Below, one piece after another: positions 51,179-60,078 of a DNA stretch of 64,000 bases. Source of the DNA: an uncultured Sphingomonadaceae bacterium (GTDB lineage Bacteria; Pseudomonadota; Alphaproteobacteria; Sphingomonadales; Sphingomonadaceae); NCBI GenBank assembly GCA_947497455.1, contig CANMGU010000001.1, forward strand, positions 62,001 to 126,000, given 5' to 3'. Both the position numbers and the translations under genes were made by a program. Below the pieces are notes generated by a model. It did no database searches and was not told where the DNA came from. It was given only the letters and a program-made list of their open reading frames with translations. Each line of letters starts with the position of its first letter. Positions within the stretch are counted from its first letter, which is position 1.

Positions 51179-51981
51179 TGTCTGGCCGGTTTGTAGGGAA
51201 AACTATCGTTGTTACCGGTTCCGGCAAGGAAAAAGGGCTTGGGCAGGGCATATTGCAGCGCTTCGCCGATGAAGGAGCCAACTGCGTCGTGTCGGACCTC
51301 GCCATCGGTGATCAGGAAGAAGGCGTGGCCGAAGAATTGCGCGGGCGCGGTGCCAAAGTCGCGACCATCGCCTGTGATGTCAGCAATGCGGCGCAATGTC
51401 AGACTCTCGTCGATCAAAGTGTGGACGCTTTTGGCGCGGTTGATATTTTCGTCAACAATGCCGGTATCGGTTTTATGATGAAACCGCTTTTGGAAGTCGA
51501 CACAGCGAAAGAATGGGATCAGGTTATCGGCGTGAACCTGTCCGGCGCCTTTTACTGTACCCAGGCGGCCGCCAAAGCGATGGTTGCTGCCGGCAATGGT
51601 GGGCGCATCATCAATATCGCATCTCAAGCCGCCAAAACGGGCTTCCCGCATCTGCCCGCCTATGTCAGTTCAAAGCATGGCATGGTGGGCCTTACTCGGG
51701 CGAGCGCTGTTGAACTCGGCGCACATGGGATTACCGTCAACGCGGTTTGTCCTAACCATGTGACGACCGGTCTGGGTGCCCAGCAGAATGAATATTTTTC
51801 CAAACTGCTCGGCTTTGACAGCGTTGAGGCTTATCTGGCCAATATGAGCAAGAGCAATCCGATGGGCCGGCCCGGCCTGCCATCCGATACGGCTGCTGCA
51901 TGTGCGTGGCTGGCGAGTGATGATGCCTTTTATGTGACCGGAGAAGCCATTAACGTATCCGGCGGAGAGGAAATGCATTGA
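51178..51981 (+). CDS. Short-chain dehydrogenase/reductase
   Basis: 267 residues starting at the ATG 51178. VTGSGKEKGLGQGILQRF is the NAD(P)-binding loop; the more usual GIG is GLG here. VNNAGIGFMMKP, the Ser in INIASQAA and Tyr/Lys in YVSSKHGMVGLTRA give the catalytic tetrad. DLAIGDQEE suggests an Asp at the end of beta 2, favouring NAD(H). It overlaps both neighbours by one or a few bases. Probably oxidises a 3-hydroxyacyl-CoA or a cyclic alcohol in the pathway, but the substrate is not visible in sequence. Confidence 0.93.
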   Translation: MSGRFVGKTIVVTGSGKEKGLGQGILQRFADEGANCVVSDLAIGDQEEGVAEELRGRGAKVATIACDVSNAAQCQTLVDQSVDAFGAVDIFVNNAGIGFMMKPLLEVDTAKEWDQVIGVNLSGAFYCTQAAAKAMVAAGNGGRIINIASQAAKTGFPHLPAYVSSKHGMVGLTRASAVELGAHGITVNAVCPNHVTTGLGAQQNEYFSKLLGFDSVEAYLANMSKSNPMGRPGLPSDTAAACAWLASDDAFYVTGEAINVSGGEEMH

Positions 51982-52403
51982 TGGCGCAATATTCCGGGTC
52001 CTGTCATTGCGGCGCGTTGACGCTGGAATTTCGCAGCGAAAAATCGCCCGCGGAACTCGGTGCGCGAACCTGCCAATGCTCCTTTTGTCAGAAACATGGC
52101 GGTTCGTGGACATCTGATCCCCAAGGACGAGTGGAAGTGACGCTGTCCGGCCCGGTTTCCCGATACCGCTTCGGGACGAAAACGGCCGATTTTCTTTTCT
52201 GCACAACTTGCGGCGTCGTGCCAGCAGTTGTTGCAGAAACTGAAGGAAAATTGCTCGGTGTGGTTCGTGTCAACTGTCTTGAACAAAGCGCGGTTTTTCT
52301 CGATCAGGCTGCACCAATCGATTTCGATGGGGAAATACTGGATTCACGTCTCGACCGCCGTGCCAAGGGTTGGACACCAGCCATGATTAAGGACACAATC
52401 TGA
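51981..52403 (+). CDS. GFA-like (glutathione-dependent formaldehyde-activating fold) zinc protein
   Basis: 140 residues from the ATG at 51981; the longer frame begins with a TTG and is not supported. Zinc-binding cysteines are arranged as expected: GSCHCGALTLEF, CQCSFCQKHGG and FCTTCGVVP. The family is named after Gfa, but most members have unknown roles. It ends one base before the PuuE-like gene. In a pathway with methyltransferases and possible demethylation, formaldehyde handling is possible, but there is no direct support. Confidence 0.88.
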   Translation: MAQYSGSCHCGALTLEFRSEKSPAELGARTCQCSFCQKHGGSWTSDPQGRVEVTLSGPVSRYRFGTKTADFLFCTTCGVVPAVVAETEGKLLGVVRVNCLEQSAVFLDQAAPIDFDGEILDSRLDRRAKGWTPAMIKDTI

Positions 52404-52404
52404 T

Positions 52405-53271
52405 ATGCAGGAAGAACGGATGGACTGGCCCGATGGCGCGAAATTGGCGCTGAGCATTGTCGTCAATGTCGAGGAAGGCAGTGAGATGACCGTGGCGCGC
52501 GGTGATCGCGGGATGGAGCCGGTGGATGAGCTGGGCATCCATATCAAATCACCGATCCGCAATTATGGCAATGAGAGCAATTATCTTTACGGCATCAAGG
52601 CCGGTGCCCCGCGCATCATCAAGCTGCTCAAGGAATATGAAATCATGGCCAGCTGGACTGTTGCGGCGATGAGTCTGGAAAACCATCCGGAAATTGGTGC
52701 GGCTATTGCGGATATGGGTCATGAGCCGGTCAGCCATGGCTATCGCTGGGTTCACCAGTTCAAGATGGATGAGGAAAAAGAGCGCGCGTTTATCCGCAAG
52801 GCTGTCACGTCGATTGAAAAGACCACTGGCACGCGGCCTTATGGTTGGTTGTCGCGCTATTTCCATACCGACAATACGCGGCGTTTGTTGATCGAAGAGG
52901 GTTTTGCCTATCATATGGACGATTATTCCGGCGATATTCCCTTTTGGGACAAGGGCACGGTGCCGGAAAAACCGATTGCGATTGTGCCCTATCAACTTGA
53001 TAGCAATGATATGAAAATGTGGACCGACCCTGCGATGACGCCGCAGCAATGGCTGGATTACGCCAAGCGTAATTTTGACCAGGTTTACCGCGAAGGTGAA
53101 GAGGGTAATCCGAAAATGATGTCACTTGGCCTGCATTTGCGCATCATTGGCCGTCCGGGGCGTATCTGGGCCTTTGAGGAATTCCTCAAGCACGTGCGTT
53201 CAAAGAAAGATGTCTGGGTGACGACCCGGCATCAAATTGCCCAGCATCTTGCGAAGGTTGACCCCTTATGA
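52405..53271 (+). CDS. PuuE-type polysaccharide-deacetylase-fold hydrolase, third copy (closest to allantoinase PuuE)
   Basis: 288 residues. ALSIVVNVEEGSEM, RNYGNESNYLYGIKAGAPRI and VSHGYRWVHQFKMDEEKER, then GWLSRYFHTDNTRRLLIEEG and YHMDDYSGDIPFWD, are characteristic of the PuuE allantoinase branch, closer than the 20-22 kb pair. Characterised members open the allantoin hydantoin ring without metal. No other purine-catabolism genes are near, so a different cyclic amide or imide is likely. The final codons overlap the enoyl-CoA hydratase start (ATGA), tying hydrolysis to CoA metabolism. Confidence 0.88.
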   Translation: MQEERMDWPDGAKLALSIVVNVEEGSEMTVARGDRGMEPVDELGIHIKSPIRNYGNESNYLYGIKAGAPRIIKLLKEYEIMASWTVAAMSLENHPEIGAAIADMGHEPVSHGYRWVHQFKMDEEKERAFIRKAVTSIEKTTGTRPYGWLSRYFHTDNTRRLLIEEGFAYHMDDYSGDIPFWDKGTVPEKPIAIVPYQLDSNDMKMWTDPAMTPQQWLDYAKRNFDQVYREGEEGNPKMMSLGLHLRIIGRPGRIWAFEEFLKHVRSKKDVWVTTRHQIAQHLAKVDPL

Positions 53272-54032
53272 CTCTCCGGCTTGAGAAAGAGGGTAAGATC
53301 GCGCATCTGCTCATTGACCGACCAGAAAAGCGCAATGCGTTTAATCAAGCGATGTGGGAGCTGCTTCCCGAATTGCTCGCCGATGCGATGGCAGATGATG
53401 CGATCCGTGTTTTGATGCTGCATGCCAGCCGCAAAGACAGCGCCTTTTGCGCTGGCGCTGATATCGGCGAATTTGCGACCGGTTCGAATGATCCGAAATG
53501 GCGCGCGCGCAATCAGGCGGCAATCGGACGGGTCCAGCATGAACTGGCACAGGCCCCCAAGCCAACCGTTGCGATTATTGATGGTGATTGTGTGGGCGGC
53601 GGATGCGGCATCGCGCTGGCCTGTGACATGCGGGTTGCTGCGCCACGGGCGCGTTTCGGGATTACGCCTTCGAAACTGGGGCTGGTCTATCCGCTGCACG
53701 ACACCAAATTGCTTGTCGATCTGGTTGGTCCTTCGCAGGCCAAGCGGATATTGTTCACTGGCCAGTTGCTATTGGCGCAGCAAGCGCTGGATATCGGTTT
53801 GATCACCCTGTTGGCTGACGACCCCTATGCAGAGGCTGAAGCATTGGCGGCTACCATGGCGTCGGTCTCTTCACACAGCCAGACCATGAGCAAGTCGATC
53901 ATAAAACGTATATTAGACGGACAGGCTGATGATGATGCCGAGACGTCGGCGTTGTTCGACTCCGCGTTTGAAAGTGATGATTTCAAGGAAGGCGTCAGTG
54001 CCTTCATGGAAAAGAGAAAGCCGGAATTCTGA
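53268..54032 (+). CDS. Enoyl-CoA hydratase/isomerase family protein
   Basis: 254 residues. LLIDRPEKRNAFNQAMWELL, SAFCAGADIGEFA (first oxyanion-hole loop) and IDGDCVGGGCGIALACDMRV (second loop) define the crotonase fold. Acidic residues where hydratases carry Glu are not certain by eye, so hydratase, isomerase or hydrolase activity cannot be separated. It is the second-last gene of the rightward operon, one base before a two-domain VOC gene. Acts on an acyl-CoA formed by the ligase or CoA-transferases. Confidence 0.92.
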   Translation: MTLRLEKEGKIAHLLIDRPEKRNAFNQAMWELLPELLADAMADDAIRVLMLHASRKDSAFCAGADIGEFATGSNDPKWRARNQAAIGRVQHELAQAPKPTVAIIDGDCVGGGCGIALACDMRVAAPRARFGITPSKLGLVYPLHDTKLLVDLVGPSQAKRILFTGQLLLAQQALDIGLITLLADDPYAEAEALAATMASVSSHSQTMSKSIIKRILDGQADDDAETSALFDSAFESDDFKEGVSAFMEKRKPEF

Positions 54033-54033
54033 T

Positions 54034-54936
54034 ATGACACATGCCTTGCAACATGGTTCGATACTCGGTGGCGTAGCAACCGTGCCCAATCTGGAACCGG
54101 CGCTGAAGGATTACCGGGATGTGCTCGGCATGCAAGTTGTGGAGAGCGGTTCGCTGGACGATGATCTGGCGCAAAGTTGGAACAGCCGGGGCAGCGCCGG
54201 CGCGCCAATGGCGGTGCTGCAACCAGCAAGCGGAGCCGATTGCTTCATTCGTCTGATCGAACAGCCTGATCATCCGGATTTCAAACCAACCACTTCCTAT
54301 GGCTGGGCGGCTTACGAGCTGACTGTCGAGGATGTGTTTGGTTGGCCTGACAGGCTGCAAGGCAGCGGCTTTGATATCATCGGTCCTCCGAAGGAGCTAG
54401 AAGGATTGCCCTTTTTCGTGCCGATGCAAGTGCTTGGGACCGGGCGGGAAATGGTCTATCTCAATGAGGTGCGCGAAAACACGCCTTCAACGGATCTTCC
54501 CAAAGCACAGTCGCTAACCGACCATATCTTTATCGTCATATTGGCGACACCGGATCGTGCGGGGACCGTGGACTGGTATCGCGACCAGCTGCATCTGACT
54601 GTGGGCGATACCTATACGCTGGAATATAGCATGATCAACGACGCGTTCGGAAAACCAGCGGGCACGGTATCTGATCTGACCATGGTTCAAAATGATCGCT
54701 TGCCGATTGTCGAAGTGGATGATTATCCGGAAGAGGCGACGCGGCGGCCAACGCATGACGGCATGTTGCCACCGGGCAACGCGCTGGTAACGCTCGCCGT
54801 CGACGATCTGGATGCGATCGCAATTGACTGGATCGTGCCGCCACGGATGCGGGCGGGCGCACTTTATCGGGATCGCCGAACGGCGACGGCACTTGGTCCG
54901 GCTGGTGAGCTCTTGGAACTGGTCGAGATCAGCTAA
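54034..54936 (+). CDS. Two-domain VOC/glyoxalase-like protein
   Basis: 300 residues from the ATG at 54034. Two VOC modules are visible: GGVATVPNLEPALKDYRDVL at the start of the first, and a second from about residue 165 (HIFIVILATPDRAGTVDWYR). Such tandem modules are found in extradiol-type dioxygenases, glyoxalases, epimerases and binding proteins. The usual metal His/Glu set is not complete by eye. It is the last gene of the rightward operon and overlaps the convergent SnoaL gene by 4 bases at the stop codons. Confidence 0.8.
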   Translation: MTHALQHGSILGGVATVPNLEPALKDYRDVLGMQVVESGSLDDDLAQSWNSRGSAGAPMAVLQPASGADCFIRLIEQPDHPDFKPTTSYGWAAYELTVEDVFGWPDRLQGSGFDIIGPPKELEGLPFFVPMQVLGTGREMVYLNEVRENTPSTDLPKAQSLTDHIFIVILATPDRAGTVDWYRDQLHLTVGDTYTLEYSMINDAFGKPAGTVSDLTMVQNDRLPIVEVDDYPEEATRRPTHDGMLPPGNALVTLAVDDLDAIAIDWIVPPRMRAGALYRDRRTATALGPAGELLELVEIS

Positions 54937-55439
54937 TGGGCAGGCCGCTCTTCGGTCAGCACATCCGGGGCCTGATTATCCATGTCACGCCACAATCGCC
55001 ATGCACCATTTGATCCTTTTTTGAAGACCAGAAAAGAGCGCCCCATTATCTCGACAGGATCGCCGTCGGACATCTTGATGGTCATCCAATATTTTGCGGT
55101 GAGATAGCCGCGATCTCCATCGATGATGATCTCTTCATTGGCAAAATCGATGCGGACTTTGTTGCCCGCTTTTATATTGCGGCCGAGGAAAGTGAGAATC
55201 GCTTCAACGCCGCGAACGGCGGGCGTACCGTGGGTCATTAAGACTGCATCGGGTTCATACATTTCACGCAGCTGATCCGTGTCGCCAGCCTCAAAATACT
55301 GTTTCCAGTGCTTGCTCCAGCGTGCGATTTTCTGCTCATCGGTCAATCTGGTTTGTACATGCGGGGCCGCCGCCCAAGTTGGCGAGGCCGGGAACGACAA
55401 TGCGAATATCGCTGACACTAACATTACGGTCTTGATCAT
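54933..55439 (-). CDS. Exported SnoaL/NTF2-like protein
   Basis: 168 residues from the ATG at 55437-55439, which overlaps the upstream stop (ATGA); a longer frame adds residues within the previous gene. Signal peptide about 1-24 (MLVSAIFALSFPASPTWA) followed by an NTF2-like domain: KHWKQYFEAGDTDQLREMYEP and a GVEAILTFLGRNIKAG helix. It resembles DUF4440/SnoaL-type periplasmic proteins with ligand-binding or isomerase roles. Last gene of the leftward operon from 60.85 kb. Confidence 0.78.
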   Translation of the reverse strand: MIKTVMLVSAIFALSFPASPTWAAAPHVQTRLTDEQKIARWSKHWKQYFEAGDTDQLREMYEPDAVLMTHGTPAVRGVEAILTFLGRNIKAGNKVRIDFANEEIIIDGDRGYLTAKYWMTIKMSDGDPVEIMGRSFLVFKKGSNGAWRLWRDMDNQAPDVLTEERPAH

Positions 55440-56035
55440 GGGTTGTGCCGATGCTGTCCTGCTTGCCATTGATCTGGCCTGTACAGTGCATTTGCAGAAT
55501 CAAATGGTTTATCTTCAAGTTCCGTCGCCAGACTGTCGTTCCAGCGATTGAGAAAACCGAACATACTTATTACTGCCATGATCTCGGTTTTCTGGCGCTG
55601 GTCATAATAGGCATCCAGCGCTTTGAAATGTTGGTCAGTCGCTGCATTAGGTACCTGTCCGGCGGCAAAGGCAAGGTCGAGAGCAGCCTGCTCGGCTTCT
55701 GTGAACAGGTCGCTGGACTGATAGTCCCAGACCGCTTTCACTTTTTCCTCGTCTACGCCGACATCGCGGGCACCCAATGTGGTGTGCGCTTTGCAATATT
55801 GACAACCTGCCGCCGCGCTGACAACTGCACCGATCAAACGCTTCAGGCCATTATCGATAGCGCTTTCGCCATAGATCACGCTGACCAGCCCGCGAAACGC
55901 GCCGAGCAATTCCGGCCAGTGGGCCATGGTCATCACCGAATTGGGGACATAGCCCATCAGGTTTTCCGAAAATTTCAATGCAGCCTGTGTCTCGTCCGGC
56001 AGTTCATCCATGGTCAGTGGCGTGATGCGAGTCAT
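55436..56035 (-). CDS. Carboxymuconolactone decarboxylase/AhpD-like protein
   Basis: 199 residues. The signature AAGCQYCKAHTTLGARDVG contains the CxxC pair and conserved His of AhpD-like CMD proteins, preceded by LPDETQAALKFSENLMGYVP typical of the longer peroxidase-related branch. Members act as alkylhydroperoxidases or thiol-dependent reductases rather than true decarboxylases when CxxC is present. It sits between a YciI-like gene (29-base gap) and the exported SnoaL gene. It may protect against peroxides formed by the flavin enzymes in the pathway. Confidence 0.87.
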   Translation of the reverse strand: MTRITPLTMDELPDETQAALKFSENLMGYVPNSVMTMAHWPELLGAFRGLVSVIYGESAIDNGLKRLIGAVVSAAAGCQYCKAHTTLGARDVGVDEEKVKAVWDYQSSDLFTEAEQAALDLAFAAGQVPNAATDQHFKALDAYYDQRQKTEIMAVISMFGFLNRWNDSLATELEDKPFDSANALYRPDQWQAGQHRHNP

Positions 56036-56064
56036 TTTCTGCTCTCCTCAAGGAATATGAAAGC

Positions 56065-56367
56065 CTACCATATCTTGCCACCAATCCAGTCACCAGCGGC
56101 AGCGGTAAACTCATTTAGGCGAATATCGCCCCAGATGTCCGCATGAAAATAGGGGTCGGCTTCGAGCTGCGCGCGGGCTTCTTCGGCTGTCTCGGCCTTA
56201 ACGATCAACAGCGATCCAATCGTATCGCCTTGCGCATTTTTAAAGGGTCCGGCGACAAACAGATTGTCGATCGTCTTTTCGATATGGGCAAAATGCGCGC
56301 CGCGTGCGTCGAGACGTTTCTGTTCGGTATTCGGTTTGTCGGTGCAATAGATGGCAAAGGCTTTCAT
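56065..56367 (-). CDS. YciI-like protein
   Basis: 100 residues. FAIYCTDKPNTEQKRLDARG, FAHIEKTIDNLFVAGPFKN and KAETAEEARAQLEADPYF match the YciI fold, including the His and Asp positions proposed to be active. The start overlaps the upstream alpha/beta-hydrolase stop by 4 bases. YciI-like proteins occur in catabolic clusters, for instance as small dehalogenase or hydratase-like enzymes in chlorinated muconolactone pathways, but a reaction cannot be assigned here. Confidence 0.85.
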   Translation of the reverse strand: MKAFAIYCTDKPNTEQKRLDARGAHFAHIEKTIDNLFVAGPFKNAQGDTIGSLLIVKAETAEEARAQLEADPYFHADIWGDIRLNEFTAAAGDWIGGKIW

Positions 56368-57170
56368 GATGATGTCCTATCCAGAAATTTCAGGGTTTCA
56401 GCTGCCGTTATTTCTGCCGCTTCGTCAAGGACGGCGCGTTTGATATCGAGCCGCTGGATGAATGATGCATCCGGCATAATTTCTGCCGCATGACGGGTTG
56501 CATTCAGTAAGCCCGACTGTGTTGCCACTATCAACGTCTCATGAGAAACCTTCGGTAGTTTTGCATCCACATCATAGCTGAATGCCGCATGGAAGGCCTT
56601 GTTCATGAGTCGTCCGGGCCGCAATTGTTCGGTAAACATTTCAAAGCTACGGTCCAGCGTCTGGCTTTCGATGCGCTTGGTCATTCCCCGTTCCCAGGGT
56701 CCTTCAAGGCACGAGAGTTCGGAAGTGATTTCGAATGTCTTGGCGCTTGCGCCGCGATACTTGGCGCTCGTTTCGGTATCAAAGGCTGGCACGTCGATAA
56801 GCGCCAACCGCCGTATCTTTCCTGGAGCGGTGAGTGCCATTTCGGTGGCTACAAGATTGCCGGTGTGAAAGCCCATTAGGTCGACTGGACCACTGTCCGA
56901 TTGTTCATCAACCACCGCGGCTATCGCTGCAGCATATTCCTCTATTGTCGGTTCCTCTTTGAAAGCATCTGATCCACCATGGCCGGGATAATCCGGCGCA
57001 AAAACACGGCGGTCTTGCGCGAGATGCGGCATGATGATGGTAAAGGCTAGTCCGCTGAACGGGGCCGGGTGCAGGCAATATAGATCGGGTTGGGTCAACG
57101 GTCCTTCCGGCTCCAGCATCCGCCAGTGCACTTGACCGAATGGGCCATCGCTATAACCCTTGCGGATCAT
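56364..57170 (-). CDS. Alpha/beta-hydrolase fold protein with His at nucleophile elbow
   Basis: 268 residues, cytoplasmic. DGPFGQVHWRMLEP, YCLHPAPFSGLAF, FAPDYPGHGGSDAF and LMGFHTGNLVATEMAL are the main blocks. Aligned to GHSMGG elbows, His102 takes the place of Ser, followed by Thr. Its closest relatives here are the 62.1 kb protein (PFGQVHVR, LFHPTPYSS, GYHTG) and the 18.1 kb fusion (MVHQSPRSS, GFHSG). The start overlaps the upstream MFS stop. It may be a hydrolase using another nucleophile or a lyase; family activity is not known to me. Confidence 0.83.
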   Translation of the reverse strand: MIRKGYSDGPFGQVHWRMLEPEGPLTQPDLYCLHPAPFSGLAFTIIMPHLAQDRRVFAPDYPGHGGSDAFKEEPTIEEYAAAIAAVVDEQSDSGPVDLMGFHTGNLVATEMALTAPGKIRRLALIDVPAFDTETSAKYRGASAKTFEITSELSCLEGPWERGMTKRIESQTLDRSFEMFTEQLRPGRLMNKAFHAAFSYDVDAKLPKVSHETLIVATQSGLLNATRHAAEIMPDASFIQRLDIKRAVLDEAAEITAAETLKFLDRTSS

Positions 57171-58519
57171 TCGCTGGCGGCGCCCAGGCGCACCATTTGT
57201 TCCCGATAGAGTCGCCGCGTCAGTGGCATCATCACAAACGGCACGAGACCAAAGATCAGGGGAACCGCTGCGACGGCATAGCGGAGATTATCTTCGCCAA
57301 AAACGCTGCTCGACAATTCACCGACTGCGATGGGACCTAGTGAGCCGAACCAACTGATCGCCAGATAATAGAGCGCGACCACCTGACCCCGGATTTGTGC
57401 TGGTGTGATCACCAGTAAGGATGTGACACCGATCGCCGAGACAATTCCTATGCCGACGGTATTTATGCACAATATCGCAAAGGCCAGTTCCGCGCTGGGC
57501 ATGAACAGGGGAATGGCGGCCGTCGGAACCATGATGAAAAAGCCGATATAGAGGATGCGCAAAGATGCGTCCTGCACGCCCTTCTTTGTCCACCAGTCGG
57601 AAATGGTGCCCATGATCATCATGTTGGCCGGACCGATAATCAGTAAGGCCACACCGTTGACAAACGCATATTTCTGCGCCGACCATCCCCAGGTTCGTTC
57701 AAACGTGGGAGCCAGAAATCCCTGACTATAGGCGATGGTCGTCATGGTGCAGATGATCAGCACGAAGCCGATATACAGTGTCTTGTTGCGCCAGATATAT
57801 TTGAGGGCGTCGAAAAAACCGCTGCCGCTGATTACCTCAGCTGAGGCTTCTACCGGTCGGCGTGCCGGTTCCTTCATAAACAGGAAGAAGAGCGCAAAAA
57901 TCATGCCGGGAAGGCCGACGATTATCAGCGTGAAACGCCATGGTGACAATTCACCGAAAAAGGGCAGGGACTGGCTGCCACTCGCCGCGGTCCAGGCGAT
58001 GATGGCGCCGCTCAATAGGGAAGCAAGACCCGCACCAATCGGAAGAGCAGAAGAGTAAAAAGCTATCGGTTTGCCGCGTTTCTCAGTGGGGAAACTGTCG
58101 CCGATCATTGAAAATGTCGCGGGGCTAAGAGTCGCTTCACCGACGCCGACGCCCATGCGCGCGGCGAACAATTGGAAGAAGTTTTTTGCCATACCGGTCG
58201 CGACAGTTGCAGCAGACCATAGGGCCACGCCAACGGATACAATCCAGATGCGTTTACCACGATCAATCAGCCAGCCCATGAAAATGCCGACAAAGCCATA
58301 GACCAATGTGAATGCGCTAAGCAGCCAGCCGATTTGTCGGTCGGACAGATCAAACTCCGCCTTGATCGGTTCAATCAGAAGGCCCAGGATATAGCGGTCC
58401 ACAAAACTGAAAATATAGGCGATGGTCAGCATGACCACTAGAAACCAGCCGGCTGCGGCGCTGGGATAAGGTTTTGCAGGCACATCGGCCGCTGCGGGTG
58501 TTTCTGCCTGACTGGCCAT
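57167..58519 (-). CDS. Major facilitator superfamily transporter (Spinster/ACS-like)
   Basis: 450 residues with about twelve helices. YIFSFVDRYILGLLIEPIKA, FVGIFMGWLIDRGKRIWIVS (loop 2-3 signature) and RMGVGVGEATLSPATFSMIG are typical of the Spinster-like/anion-cation symporter branch common in sphingomonads. Substrates of this branch include organic acids and sugar acids. It lies between the alpha/beta hydrolase and VOC genes in the 60.85 kb operon. Its own start overlaps the VOC stop. It is clearly a different branch from the 33 kb MFS. Confidence 0.92.
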   Translation of the reverse strand: MASQAETPAAADVPAKPYPSAAAGWFLVVMLTIAYIFSFVDRYILGLLIEPIKAEFDLSDRQIGWLLSAFTLVYGFVGIFMGWLIDRGKRIWIVSVGVALWSAATVATGMAKNFFQLFAARMGVGVGEATLSPATFSMIGDSFPTEKRGKPIAFYSSALPIGAGLASLLSGAIIAWTAASGSQSLPFFGELSPWRFTLIIVGLPGMIFALFFLFMKEPARRPVEASAEVISGSGFFDALKYIWRNKTLYIGFVLIICTMTTIAYSQGFLAPTFERTWGWSAQKYAFVNGVALLIIGPANMMIMGTISDWWTKKGVQDASLRILYIGFFIMVPTAAIPLFMPSAELAFAILCINTVGIGIVSAIGVTSLLVITPAQIRGQVVALYYLAISWFGSLGPIAVGELSSSVFGEDNLRYAVAAVPLIFGLVPFVMMPLTRRLYREQMVRLGAASE

Positions 58520-58977
58520 TATTGCGTATCCGGAATGAGATAGATAACCACCAGATTGTCATCAAAATCAACAATGCCAATTTCACGCCCGATCCGCCCA
58601 TCATGGGTTTCCAGGCGGCCTTCTTCATAGACTTGCAGGCCCAGTTCTCGCGCACCTTTCATCACGGCATCTGGATCAGCAACGTCCAGCACGATCGCGC
58701 CGCGCCGGGGATGCGGTACTGGGGCGAGGGGGATATTCTTGACCTCTGACAGAGCCATGACTCGCGGCTGACCCGGCAATGAAAGGATCGAAAAGCCGAT
58801 CTCGGCCTCTTTGGGAATTTCGAATACTGGAAAGGAATAGCTGTCGGGATTATGACCCTTGCGAAAGGTTTCTTCAAAACCGAGCACATCGCGATAGAAG
58901 GTCAACGACCGATCGATATCGGCAACGACAAAATTGCCGCGCTGGAACCGTGTCTGTTGTTTCTCACTCACAATCAT
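58519..58977 (-). CDS. VOC/glyoxalase family protein
   Basis: 152 residues, one two-module VOC unit. GNFVVADIDRSLTFYRDVLG starts the fold and AIVLDVADPDAVMKGARELG and GREIGIVDFDDNLVVIYLI follow. A terminal acidic residue expected for metal binding is replaced by Val/Ile (LVVIYL), so metal use is doubtful. It follows the MDR oxidoreductase gene by 6 bases. Related VOC genes are at 60.1 and 54.0 kb. Isomerase, dioxygenase or binding function possible. Confidence 0.82.
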   Translation of the reverse strand: MIVSEKQQTRFQRGNFVVADIDRSLTFYRDVLGFEETFRKGHNPDSYSFPVFEIPKEAEIGFSILSLPGQPRVMALSEVKNIPLAPVPHPRRGAIVLDVADPDAVMKGARELGLQVYEEGRLETHDGRIGREIGIVDFDDNLVVIYLIPDTQ

Positions 58978-58983
58978 TCTCCC

Positions 58984-60078
58984 TCAAATCCATTCATCCG
59001 GTTCATCTCGGACCGAGCAGCATTGCACGCCGACATTTTGACCGTAGTAAAGATTGGCCAGCGCGCGAGGCATATGCTGAAAACCTTGTTCTACATCCTG
59101 CACTGGCTTCAGTTTGTCATCATGTATCCATCCCGCCAGATCATCCATGACGGCCTCCCAGCGGTCCAGATGATTATAGACGAAGAAGCCTTGCATTCGC
59201 GTCTCGGTAGCGCGCAGCCGAGTGTAGTTGGATAGCTTGAACGGCTCGTCTCGCGTATATTCGCTGATCGATCCGCAAAGAACAACGCGGCTGTGGAGCC
59301 GCAGCCGCTCCAGACAGGCTTCTAGCGTTTCGCCGCCGACATTATCGAAATACAGGTCAATGCCCTCGGGACGGAGCTTGTCCAGCCGTACCTCAATATT
59401 CTCGGATTTATAGTCAATCGCATGGGAGCAACCGTGGTCGAGAATGAACGCGCATTTTTCGGCCCCGCCAGCCATACCAACAACATCACAGCCAACGACA
59501 TTGGCTGCCATCTGACTAACCATTGATCCGACCCCGCCAGCGGCTCCGGACAACACCATGCGGTCACCTTCTCTCGGATCGCCACAGGCAAATAATCCGG
59601 CATGAGCCGAGAGGCCCGTCATACCCAACACTCCGGAACCCAGCGCTGCGGGCAAACCGTTGGGCGGCATCCGGAAAAATTTCTCCTGCGGCGTCATTTT
59701 CGAGACTTTGTTAGTCTGCCAACCCATCTGGCCCTGTACCATCTCACCTTCGCGCCAATCTGGGTGGCGAGATTTAACGATCTGCGCCACACCGCGGCCA
59801 TGAATGACATCACCGGGTTCAAGCACGCGTTCTCCGGCTGCACCGGTGCCCTGCATATAAAAGCGCATGACGGGAGCGAGGCCGAGATAATAGGTCTTGA
59901 GCAGTACTTCGCCTTCGCCGGGTTCCGGTATGTCGGTGATCGCCCATTCAAAATCTGACGGGATAACATTACCAACTGGCCGAGCCGCAACGCGCCATTG
60001 GTAGTTGGCGTTATCGTCAATCTGCTTGCCCGCAGACAGGGCATCAAAATCGGTAAGAGAGGAACCGGCGGCGGTCAC
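58984..60078 (-). CDS. NADP-dependent MDR-family enoyl/alkenal reductase (CurA-like)
   Basis: 364 residues. ITDIPEPGEGEVLLKTYYLG, RVLEPGDVIHGRGVAQIVKS, GVLGMTGLSAHAGLFACGDP and VLSGAAGGVGSMVSQMAANV, with IDLYFDNVGGETLEACLERL, are the NADP-dependent 2-alkenal/curcumin-type reductase pattern; zinc ligands are absent. It likely reduces an enone or enal double bond. It starts right after the VOC stop at 60079 with no spacing and is followed by another VOC gene. Together these suggest reductive handling of an unsaturated carbonyl intermediate. Confidence 0.92.
   Translation of the reverse strand: MTAAGSSLTDFDALSAGKQIDDNANYQWRVAARPVGNVIPSDFEWAITDIPEPGEGEVLLKTYYLGLAPVMRFYMQGTGAAGERVLEPGDVIHGRGVAQIVKSRHPDWREGEMVQGQMGWQTNKVSKMTPQEKFFRMPPNGLPAALGSGVLGMTGLSAHAGLFACGDPREGDRMVLSGAAGGVGSMVSQMAANVVGCDVVGMAGGAEKCAFILDHGCSHAIDYKSENIEVRLDKLRPEGIDLYFDNVGGETLEACLERLRLHSRVVLCGSISEYTRDEPFKLSNYTRLRATETRMQGFFVYNHLDRWEAVMDDLAGWIHDDKLKPVQDVEQGFQHMPRALANLYYGQNVGVQCCSVRDEPDEWI

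Noticed and set aside
52405..53271. Allantoin/purine degradation
   Set aside because: PuuE-like genes are present, but no urate, ureidoglycolate or allantoate genes are seen.
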